From the NCBI RefSeq assembly GCF_958979055.1, contig NC_084893.1, forward strand, positions 10,365,571-10,429,570: a stretch of DNA of 64,000 nt, written 5' to 3'. The position numbers and the translations under genes were made by a program. Source of the DNA: Alnus glutinosa. Lineage: Eukaryota; Streptophyta; Magnoliopsida; Fagales; Betulaceae. This document shows positions 55,167 to 64,000 of the stretch, in pieces. How positions within the stretch are numbered: position 1 is the first letter of the stretch; every line of letters starts with the position of its first letter. The notes under the pieces are model-generated. The model was not told where the DNA came from. It searched no databases and saw only the letters and a list, made by a program, of their open reading frames with translations.

Positions 55167-57686
55167 ATGATTCATTGTAGGAAATTGTGCCGTAGATATC
55201 TCTACTCACTCGCCAAAAGCCCTAGTTCTAGCTGTAGTTCTTCGTTTCGCTCGTTCAGTTCAACAAACCCTAACCTTTGCACAATTAAACTGAATAGCTA
55301 TTGCAAAAGTTTCGGATTTTTGAGGTCTGTAACGGGTTTCAGTTTAACTCCCCACAAACTCTCTGGACCAAATGACGCAAACTCTGTTAGAGACCCTGTT
55401 TTTAAACCTAGTTTTAGCAGGACTTACTGCTCTGAGAGGACCAGTGATGGTGGGTCTGGTGAGTGGACTGAGGAGATAGAGTATTTAGATGAATCGGGGA
55501 GTGTTATTTACAGTGGCAAAGGTATACGGTCAGTTGAGCCAGGGCTTGATGACCATGTGATGGTGGGTGGGCTGAAAAAGCCATTTTTGAATGCCTCGGC
55601 GGTTGCGAAGATTGTCGAGGTTGTGAAGAGGTGGAAATGGGGGCCAGAGTTGGAGACCCAACTGGACAAACTCCATTTTGTACCAAATATGACTCACATT
55701 ATCCAAGCCTTCAAGGTCGTTAAGGATAGCGATATGTCCTTGAGTTTATTTCGATGGGCTAAGAGGCAGTCCTGGTATTCACCAAGTGATGAGTGTTATG
55801 TGATGCTGTTTGATGGATTAAACCAAAATAGGGATTTTGATGGGATTCAATCATTGTTTGACGAAATGGTTCTTGATTCCAGTAATAATGGGATTTTCTC
55901 CTTTGGTGCATATAATCGGGTAATCCAGCATTTGGCTAAAGCTGAGAAATTGGAGGTTTCATTTTGTTGTTTTAAGAAGATTCAAGATTCGGGTTGTAAA
56001 ATTGATACTCAGACATATAACTCTCTTATTACGCTGTTTTTGAATAAGGGTTTGCCTTATAAGGCATTTGAAATATATGGAAGCATGGAAGCAGCGGGAT
56101 GTTTGTTGGATGGGTCAACCTATGAGTTGATGATACCAAGCTTGGCAAAATCAGGCCGCCTTGATGCTGCTTTCAGGCTCTTCCAAGAGATGAAAGAGAG
56201 GAATTTCCGGCCTGGCTTTAACATCTTCTCATCCCTTGTTGATTCAATGGGGAAAGCTGGGAGGTTGGACACCTCAATGAAGGTGTACATGGAAATGCAG
56301 GGTTATGGGCTCCGGCCATCTGCTACCATGTATGTCTCTTTGATTGAGTCGTATGTGAAGGCCGGGAAGTTAGATGCTGCTCTTAAGCTTTGGGATGAGA
56401 TGAAGAAAGCAGGCTTCAGGCCTAACTTTGGGTTGTACACATTGATTGTTGAATCACATGCCAAATCAGGGAAGCTTGATATTGCGATGTCTGCCTTTAC
56501 AGATATGGAGAAGGCTGGATTTCTACCCACCCCATCTACATATTCTTGTCTCTTGGAAATGCATGCTGCCTCTGGACAAGTAGATTCTGCCATGAAGCTT
56601 TATAACTCATTGACAAATGCAGGTTTGAGACCAGGTCTAAGTACTTATACTGCCCTTTTGACTCTCCTGGCGAACAAGAAGCTTGTGGATGTGGCTGCCA
56701 AAATTTTACTCGAAATGAAGGCCATGGGGTTTTCTGTTGATGTGAGTGCTAGTGACGTTTTAATGGTGTACATCAAGGATGGTTCTGTTGATCTTGCTTT
56801 GAGGTGGCTACGCTTCATGGGTTCATCAGGTATTAGAACAAATAATTTTATCATAAGACAATTGTTTGAGTCATGTATGAAGAATGGTTTGTATGAGTCA
56901 GCCAAGCCACTCCTTGAAACATATGTGAATGCTGCTGCAAAAGTTGATCTCATACTATACACATCCATTTTAGCTCATCTTGTTAGATGCCAGGAAGAGG
57001 AGAGTGAGAAGCATTTGATGTCTATCCTTAGTGCTACAAAACATAAGGCACACTCTTTCATGTGTGGACTCTTCACAGGCCCAGAACATAGGAAACAACC
57101 AGTTTTATCTTTTGTGAGGGAATTCTTTCAGGGCATTGATTATGAGTTGGAAGAGGGGGCTGCGAGGTACTATGTCAATGTTCTTCTTAACTACCTCGTT
57201 CTTATGGGTCAGATAAACCGAGCCCGATGTGTTTGGAAAGTTGCCTATGAGAACAAGCTTTTCCCAAAGGCAATAGTCTTTGATCAGCATATTGCTTGGT
57301 CCCTTGATGTTAGAAACTTGTCGGTTGGAGCTGCTCTTGTAGCAGTTGTGCACACCCTCCATAGATTCAGAAAGCGCATGTTGTATTATGGTGTTGTCCC
57401 CAGACGCATTAAATTGGTTACAGGACCTACCTTGAAGATTGTGGTTGCACAGATATTGAACTCAGTAGAATCTCCTTTTGAGGTTAGTAAGGTAGTTCTA
57501 AGGGCCCCTGGAGATTCTGTCATGGAGTGGTTTAAGAAGCCAATTGTTCAACAATTTCTTCTAAATGAGATTCCGTCAAGGGCTGATATCCTCATGCACA
57601 AGCTGAACACACTTTTTCCCAGTTCTGCACCTGAAATTAGATCTATGTCCCCTCCCAAGCCTCTCATTGCAGGCAAGGCAATGTAA
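55167..57686 (+). CDS. EMB2217: Pentatricopeptide repeat protein with C-terminal SMR-like region, EMB2217 (At1g79490) type
   Basis: A single uninterrupted exon of 839 codons. The N-terminus is Ser/Arg/Leu-rich without acidic residues (MIHCRKLCRRYLYSLAKSPS), as expected for a mitochondrial presequence. Residues about 205-600 hold consecutive 35-residue P-class PPR motifs, for example TYELMIPSLAKSGRLDAAFR, IFSSLVDSMGKAGRLDTSMK, TYSCLLEMHAASGQVDSAMK. The C-terminal part (about 719-810) reads GAALVAVVHTLHRFRKRMLY, then GVVPRRIKLVTGPTLK, an SMR-like fold, and ends SMSPPKPLIAGKAM. Length and sequence agree with Arabidopsis EMB2217 as I recall it, a gene required for embryo development. P-class PPR proteins bind organellar RNA sequence-specifically. 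The start is the first ATG after a telo-box leader. No lesions seen, so probably functional. Confidence 0.93.
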   Translation: MIHCRKLCRRYLYSLAKSPSSSCSSSFRSFSSTNPNLCTIKLNSYCKSFGFLRSVTGFSLTPHKLSGPNDANSVRDPVFKPSFSRTYCSERTSDGGSGEWTEEIEYLDESGSVIYSGKGIRSVEPGLDDHVMVGGLKKPFLNASAVAKIVEVVKRWKWGPELETQLDKLHFVPNMTHIIQAFKVVKDSDMSLSLFRWAKRQSWYSPSDECYVMLFDGLNQNRDFDGIQSLFDEMVLDSSNNGIFSFGAYNRVIQHLAKAEKLEVSFCCFKKIQDSGCKIDTQTYNSLITLFLNKGLPYKAFEIYGSMEAAGCLLDGSTYELMIPSLAKSGRLDAAFRLFQEMKERNFRPGFNIFSSLVDSMGKAGRLDTSMKVYMEMQGYGLRPSATMYVSLIESYVKAGKLDAALKLWDEMKKAGFRPNFGLYTLIVESHAKSGKLDIAMSAFTDMEKAGFLPTPSTYSCLLEMHAASGQVDSAMKLYNSLTNAGLRPGLSTYTALLTLLANKKLVDVAAKILLEMKAMGFSVDVSASDVLMVYIKDGSVDLALRWLRFMGSSGIRTNNFIIRQLFESCMKNGLYESAKPLLETYVNAAAKVDLILYTSILAHLVRCQEEESEKHLMSILSATKHKAHSFMCGLFTGPEHRKQPVLSFVREFFQGIDYELEEGAARYYVNVLLNYLVLMGQINRARCVWKVAYENKLFPKAIVFDQHIAWSLDVRNLSVGAALVAVVHTLHRFRKRMLYYGVVPRRIKLVTGPTLKIVVAQILNSVESPFEVSKVVLRAPGDSVMEWFKKPIVQQFLLNEIPSRADILMHKLNTLFPSSAPEIRSMSPPKPLIAGKAM

Positions 57687-57689
57687 CCA

Positions 57690-60600
57690 TGCTGAGATCA
57701 GTTACTGTCTTTGTATTTGTAAAATGGAATTGGGAGTTGTTTTTCTCCAGTAGTGTTCTTTCTAGTGGGAGTCTATTTTTTCATATTAACAAGACGTGTA
57801 CAGACCAATAAGTAAGTGTGCAAGTATTGGAAAAGCAAGTATATAAATTTAAAAGGTAATAATTGAATAATAAAAAAGCCAAATCGTGATTGATCAATTT
57901 ACACATTTGATCTGCATATTAAAATTCAAGTTATTTCTGAACCTTAGACTGTTCTAATATCAATAAATCTTGAATTTTTCTTTTATCAGTTTCCAAACTT
58001 ATAATTTTCATGTGAAGTTTTAATCAAATTCACATCCTATTTGGCTATGTTGCTGAGGTTTTGGTATTATTATTAGTATTGTGGTAATGATTATTATTAT
58101 TATTATTATTATCTTTTTTTGAAAATGGTTGTAGGTGTTCATTCTGTATTGATAAAGTACATACTCAAAGGCTTTCACTTTGTTTGACAATATTGTTTTA
58201 AACAGATTTCACCTTCCAATGACATGCCTTCATTGTTTCATACGTTTTTGTATGGAGTGAAGAATTACGTCTAAATGAATTACTAGAATTTGACTTTGAC
58301 AGGCAATGTATGGATGCAGCCAGTAATGAAGAACATACGTACAAAAAAACTAGAATATGACTTGATTGGCATCTTTGAATAGAATTATAAGTTAAACTTC
58401 TTTTCTAGATGTGAAATATAAAGAAATAAAAATTAAATCCACTTTAAGAGTTTTTGGTTGGGCTGGTGAAACTTTAAGGTCAAGTTGAATTATCTCTTTT
58501 ATACAATCTAAGCATAAGACAGGGATTGGGATTCACTGCAACTGCAGGGGATTTTTTTTGTAATTATGAAAGGCCTCTGGTGGAATTTATTTGTATCAAG
58601 AAGTGTTCGGATTGTTCAAATACCTGTTTGGATAAATAGACTTTCTACTCGGACAGATGAGTCTCATTGAAGGCCTCTCACAAACAAAAGTAATGGCTGA
58701 AACCCGATCTTTGAGCAAGTTATCGGGATGTCATTTGTTGAAAATCCGTTTTAAATAACTATTGGCTAAACTTATTTTTGTGCTGCTTAACCCATTTTCT
58801 GTATGCATTATTTATCACCCATATGGCTTGGTTTTAAATTTAATTTGAGGCCAGTTATAACTTTTGCCTTTTTGGGGGGGTTCACTTTCAATTAATAAAG
58901 TCCAAAGTGTCCTACTTACTAGTACAAAAATTGTTTTATCTATGGACTCTAATAAATAACAGGGTTTTATTTTTATTTTTAACGTTTTATAAGGATAAAA
59001 GATTTTTTTTAATCAATTGTAATAGAGATAAAAAGAAGAAAAAGAGTGAAAAATAGTGAGTAATGCTATATTCCACATTGGCGTGAATGAATAATATCAC
59101 ACCCGGTGATGTAGCATGACCATCTTACCATGACATGTCATCCTTTTTTATTTATTTTAAAAATATATATATATATTTGAAAATCTCTTTGTCAAAATAC
59201 CTCATATCTGCAAAAATTTCATTATGAAAGAGGAAACCTCCCTTCCAATTTTCCCTCCCAAAATTTAGCCATCCGTGCGACGAGAGGCGCTCCAATACTG
59301 TAGGAAAGCTGGTGTGACTCGGCAGCCACTCATTCCGCTCCTCAATGACAACCATGTGTACATGGCTGCACTGGTCACTCAATTGGCTTCCTAAATCCAA
59401 TGACAAAACATAAATAAAATCTGGACCATAGGGTCAACTCTGTATAATAATAGCCTATGATGATCATGTCATTCAATGCAAGTATTGTCAATTATCAAAT
59501 ATAATATCATTTAATCGAATAACAGTAGCTCAATTTAGTTGTAATAGTAATTGTAAATAACAGTTGTAAATAGGAATATTAAACAGTAATGTTAAATCCT
59601 TACGCTCACAACACAATAATAAAATGTGAAGTAAAAGCTTTGACAGTTATATCAACATAACATGCTCCAAAATAGTTTTCTTTTTCCTTGTTCCGCAAGT
59701 GTTGACTTACCTTGACCACTCAGAAGATTTCTCAGACATCTCAACCTCATGCACCGTCAACCAAATTATAATTAGACGAACACTAATCACAAACCTAAAA
59801 ATACACTAAGAAACTTACATCATACTTTGGAAACCCTAAATCAAGCTTCAGGGCAGTTGGAATCAATCTTAGGGGACTAGGGATCAATCCTGCTTGTGTA
59901 GGCTCAATCGATCCTAGGCAGCTCTAACATTTGTTTCGGGTCCTTTGAGCCCCTAGCACACAATCCAATCAATCCCAAGCATTCCTAGGGGTTCTACAAC
60001 ACCAAAAAAGTGTTTAAGAATATTTTTAGATGCCAATGTTACACTCTTGATTCAAAATCATCAAGAATTTACATTGATTACCATAAGCACATCAACACAA
60101 TCATAAAGCAACAATGTGTGTTTAAAATATTATTTGAACACGTAAAATCATAAACACATCATCTAAGATCATAACCTTTCTTTTTGAAACCATCAAACAT
60201 GAAAAATACAAAATATAAATCTCTACATTAAAGAATCATTGTATAAAGTACATATTTCTTTTGAAACGAATCATCCCATCACGAAAACATAACCCAAACA
60301 ATCAACCGTCATGGTTACGACAAGTAACTAGAAGGTTATCAAGAAACCACAAGGTTATAGGGTTAGAAAATAAATAGAAAAGAAACAATAAAGTTGTAGG
60401 CTTTACCTAGAGAAAATGGATTGAAAGAACATGATTTTGCCTTTGGGATTGACATAGATTGTTAGTTTCGAGCTCCTCTCACCTCTCCTCTTCACTCTCA
60501 CCCCCTTAGAGGCTGAAAAAACATGCATATGAGGTTCTTTAGGGTTAAAAGAAGCCGAGGGTCAAGTTTATAAGGTTTTGTGTGTTAAAAAATGAGTTTC

Positions 60601-62220
60601 TATCGTATTAGAATCGATCCTCTAAATAACAAGATCGATCCTAAAATTGGGAGGGTCGATCATTTTATTATTATTGTTATTGTTATTGTTATTTTTATTA
60701 TTTAGAAAACATTAGATCATTATCGGAAATACATTTTGTTCTGAAACTATGTGTATTTTTTAAAAAAAAAAATTATTTTTTGAGATATTACATTCGTGCT
60801 TTATATGATCATAGGAGATCGAGTTCGAATATGGTTGTCCCATTCGTGCGATTTATATGGGTTGGAATGATAATAATTGAATACGATATGCTGTTTACTG
60901 AAGCAAATATGTAACATGTTATTTGCCTTGTGACTTGTGATCAAGCACTAGAATCGAATATTATCCCACCTTCAACGTACCCTCTTTACTCTCTTACGAC
61001 AGCCTTCACAATTAATATAGAATTGTTATATATATATATATATATGATGAATTTAATAATTAATTTTTGGAATTGGGCTTTCTTTCTAATGCACTCTTCC
61101 ATTCATTTAATTACTTTTTATATTGTATAAAGTGCTTTGAAATTATGCTAGGTTCTAAAATTTCTTAACCTTCAAATGTTGATTCCACACTTCTCTACTT
61201 GACACGTTGGAAATGCATTGTTTGAACATATTTTAATGCTAGAAGCATACTATATATGTTTGGAGAAAAAGTAACGCTATAAATTATATTTTTATTTAAT
61301 AATTATGACATAATACTGATATGGACTACTCAACTAACCATTATATATATCACTCAGAAATGGAGCGAAAAGTTATTATAGATAAGGGCTAGCTCGGGGC
61401 TAAAAAATTTTATTACTAGGGCCAAATAGGCTTCTTTTTTCTTTTTTCTTTTTTTCTTTTTTTTCTTTTTTACCTTAAAAGTTTTTACTTCCTAGAATTT
61501 GGAGGGTGGAATAGGCCGTCGGTCACTGAGATCACTCCTTATTAATTAATAAGAAAAAGAAAAAAGAGAAAAAGGTTGAATGGGGGCATAGACTTTTATA
61601 AGATGGAGTACGTGATTACCCCTTTTTGCCGGGCACCTTGAAGGGTCATACTATCATATTGAATTTAGAGGAAAAAGAGGGGGTGTGTTGACATCATAAA
61701 TAAAATATTTATTTTGGGCTTATTTACATAATTACCGTCGCACATTAATATAGTATTGAAAAATTGATATTTGTACGCATACTCATAATGGATGTGAGAC
61801 TCATGCATGCATGTGAAATTCATGTGGGATAGGTCTTACATGTATAGGTCTCACACGGTCACATCCATTATAAATGTGTACAATATATGAATAAAATGAG
61901 TGTGTGCAAATAACACTACTTTATAGTATTATTTCAATGTATTGTGTCTCTTGGATTCATTACGTGGTAGAAGGTGAGGTAATTACTAATATTATTTTTT
62001 TGTCAGAAAAAATAAGTGACAAGTTTTGGGAACCAGTCAAATGAAAATGATAGTGATTTTTCTTACCATAATAAAAATGTCTCAATTATCAATGAGATCT
62101 TGGACAATTTACGAGGATGTTTCTGTTACAGTATTTTATTAACTTCAAGAATTTAAGTTACAGTTTAAAACTATCACTTAATTGTATTTGTAGTCTGTTT
62201 ATTTGTCTAATTTTTTTTTT
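57690..62220. other. Intergenic region between PPR and ZIP genes, no gene
   Basis: Includes the PPR 3' UTR, (ATT)n at 58,062-58,111, a gatcgatcc-containing patch (59,880-60,660) that may be retroelement-derived, a CTTTT-rich pyrimidine tract (61,430-61,475), and an inverted repeat at about 61,785-61,885 (ataatggatgtgaga ... gtcacatccattat). Frames at 59,152-59,406 and elsewhere have no recognised family. Confidence 0.5.
61785..61885. repeat. Hairpin-forming inverted repeat
   Basis: ataatggatgtgagac and ggtctcaca...cacatccattat pair across a loop with catgcatgcatg and aggtcttacatg. Likely a small MITE. Confidence 0.5.
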
Positions 62221-62225
62221 TTATC

Positions 62226-62637
62226 AATTTGATGAGGCTGCTGAGAGTCATTTTGGACAATTTCACCAAATTAGTTGACAAAAATAGCCAAAAAGCAATT
62301 CAAATGAGGCTACTAAGAATGTTTATTATTTACAAAAACAGGACAATCTTCCTCAAATAACTGCTAAATTGTTGCATGCGCTAGATGATGAGTTGTCATA
62401 TTTGCTTTCCGCACATACAAAATTCAAGCCAATTTGATAAGACTGATAATCATTTTAAACAATTTCATCAAATTAGCTCACCAAAATAATTAAAAAGCAA
62501 ATTTAATGGGACTACTAAAAATGTTTATTATAAATAATAACAGGATAATCTTCCTCAAATAACTGCAGAATCGCCCCATGTGCCAGATGATGAGCTGTCA
62601 TGTTTGCTTTCCGTTTCGGCATATACAAAATTCAAGC
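62226..62637. repeat. Tandem duplication (about 210 bp) abutting the ZIP stop codon
   Basis: Copy A (about 62,226-62,433) and copy B (about 62,434-62,637) share aggataatcttcctcaaata, ccagatgatgagctgtcat and atacaaaattcaagcc. Copy B runs into the last codons of the ZIP gene, so copy A carries a decayed version of the ZIP 3' end. Both contain segments of the cattcttagtagcctca MITE family. Confidence 0.75.
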
Positions 62638-64000
62638 CCATTTGGCGAGGACAGACATACAAGCAGCCCCAAGAAGAAGTGAGATATTTGCACCAAGTTG
62701 AATTTTGAAATTGGTTTGTAGTCTTGGGTTCATGAAATCTGCTGCAAGTAGGTCAACAAGCGCCATGTAAATTAAAATCCCAGCCGAAGCGGCGTCAAAA
62801 ACCCCTTGAACAATCAAAGCAGTTGGGCTATTCTCATTGTAAACGCTTGATATTCCGATCCCAATTGCTATTCCCACGGGGGTTGTCAGCGAGAAAAATG
62901 TCGCCATAATTGCTGCAGACGTAGTCTTGAATTTCGCCTACAAAACCAACACAATTTTATTCTTACTTTTTCATATATATAATTTTACTATACAATATAA
63001 TAATTTTTTTTTAAAAAAAAAAAAACAATAAAAATTCATGGTACATATATATATATAAATGTTTTAGTTTGAGGGTAGTCGGGAGTGACAACCCAACCTT
63101 TATCACTTTGATTTAAATAATAATAATAATCTTAAACTCTTCAGCATGAAATTAAGGGCACTCTCTAATTAATTTTAAGACTTTTTCTTCACTGGCAACG
63201 GAAAGTACCTAAAAAAAGGAAGATGTGCTCATTTTTTTTTTCAAGTGAGAAAATGTGCTCATTTTTTTTTTCAAGTGGGAAGATGTGCTCATTGTGACAA
63301 CATTTACGGCCCCCGTTGTTGAATTTTTTAAACTGTACACAAATTTCAAAGCAGCTGAATTATTTGTGACAACGCAACCTCGGTTTTCTTCATCCAAAAC
63401 TTCCAGGTGATTGGGTGTGTTTAGTAAACGATTTTAATATTAAGAAGTTATATTTTTTAATAATTTTTTTTTTGTTTAAATACTAATATAAAATGAGTAA
63501 TGTAATATAAAAATATAAAAATATTTTATTTTATAAAAAAATTTAGAATAATTTGGTAAACGGTACACTACTGGTGGAGAGAGATATACCTGAGAGATGC
63601 AGCCACCGAGCCCAAGACCCTCAAAGAACTGATGGAAAGACAGGGCTGCCAGGAGAGGCTTTATTGTATCAGTGTCTTGAGAAGCACCCAAAGATATTCC
63701 AATTATCACTGAATGAGCCACAATTCCTATCTCCAGCACCTAAAAAAGAAAAAAAAAAAAAAAAAGAACACCAAACATATACATATTACTATGATGTTGT
63801 TGTTGTTGTTGTTGTTGTTGCATCATGCATGGCCATCACCTTATAAAATCAATCTTACTTGTGATATAACACGAAAACGGATTAGCTCTGCCATATTCAG
63901 CTCTTCGGCCTCCTCCGGATGGGCGGCGGAGCCATGGGCATGGCCATGCGTGGCATGTGTATGGACATGTATGTGACCCGCGTGCTCTTCGTCTGCCGGA
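62632..64000 (-). CDS. ZIP-family divalent metal (Zn/Fe) transporter, 3' three exons
   Basis: Partial; the gene continues past position 64,000. Minus-strand exons are 64000-63859, 63739-63590 and 62937-62632, phase 0 with GT-AG introns. The first visible exon encodes the His-rich cytosolic loop between TM3 and TM4 ([18 protein letters not shown]) followed by [11 protein letters not shown]. The second holds TM4/TM5 with the metal-site motifs [18 protein letters not shown] and [15 protein letters not shown]. The third covers TM6-TM8 ([52 protein letters not shown]). ZIP proteins import zinc, iron or manganese into the cytosol. Whether this is ZIP1-, ZIP4- or IRT-like cannot be settled without the N-terminus. 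All sites look intact. Confidence 0.93.

Noticed and set aside
59152..59406. 84-codon minus-strand ORF
   Set aside because: Protein-like in places but no family recognised, no splice or promoter context; not enough to call a gene.

Overview
The window is nuclear DNA of a flowering plant, almost certainly a eudicot. The evidence is degenerate TTTAGGG telomere-type repeats, plant L1-type LINEs, CACTA, MULE and hAT elements, a piece of plastid trnK, and plant gene families with spliceosomal introns (IMP dehydrogenase, an EMB2217-type PPR protein, a PRP-X8 wall protein, a ZIP metal transporter, an ankyrin-PGG relic). The DNA is AT-rich, low in genes and heavily loaded with nested transposons. The species cannot be read from the sequence.

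Layout. 1-2.7 kb: degenerate telomere-like repeats, TTTAGGG on the + strand to the left and CCCTAA to the right, around GA/TA microsatellites. 2.9-4.35 kb: a CACTA-like end and a non-autonomous hAT with a perfect 8-bp target duplication. 4.7-6.2 kb: the last two exons of an ankyrin-PGG gene, frameshifted. 7.0-10.5 kb: a 3.5-kb solo LTR with a perfect 5-bp target duplication. 11.1-16.8 kb: a nest of MITEs in which a CACTA-like element is split by two MULEs with 9-bp target duplications, followed by a gene-fragment-bearing hAT-like element. 17.3-21 kb: two minus-strand LINE relics flanking a plastid insert (end of the trnK intron, trnK 3' exon, psbA spacer). 21.8-23.2 kb: a Ty3-gypsy pol scrap and unclassified sequence.

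23.7-33.7 kb: a complete four-exon IMP dehydrogenase gene on the minus strand (499 aa). Introns 1 and 2 are swollen by LINE copies lying antisense to the gene. 34.9-35.2 kb: a 32-bp minisatellite. 35.9-40.7 kb: a nearly complete LINE whose 1,210-codon ORF2 is open and whose ORF1 stop overlaps the ORF2 start as ATGA. 40.7-41.5 kb: a gypsy integrase relic. 42.9-44.4 kb: a two-exon secreted proline-rich X8 protein gene (minus).

45-55 kb is a wrecked copy of the neighbouring PPR-ZIP block. A PPR fragment (46,381-50,945) is split by a LINE that itself holds a hAT, a MULE and a TRIM-like retroelement. Other MITEs follow, including one that carries a Di19 zinc-finger exon, and then a ZIP exon copy (54,829-55,012). 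The intact originals lie to the right in the same order and orientation: the EMB2217-type PPR gene (55,167-57,686, +) and the 3' three exons of a ZIP gene (62,632 to beyond 64,000, -). The likely history is a tandem duplication of a PPR-ZIP segment, after which TE insertions destroyed the left copy.

The real genes do not form a pathway. IMPDH makes XMP for guanine nucleotides, the PPR protein is probably a mitochondrial RNA factor, the X8 protein is a callose/cell-wall protein and the ZIP protein imports Zn/Fe-type divalent metals. No CRISPR array, bacterial operon or intact functional RNA gene is visible.
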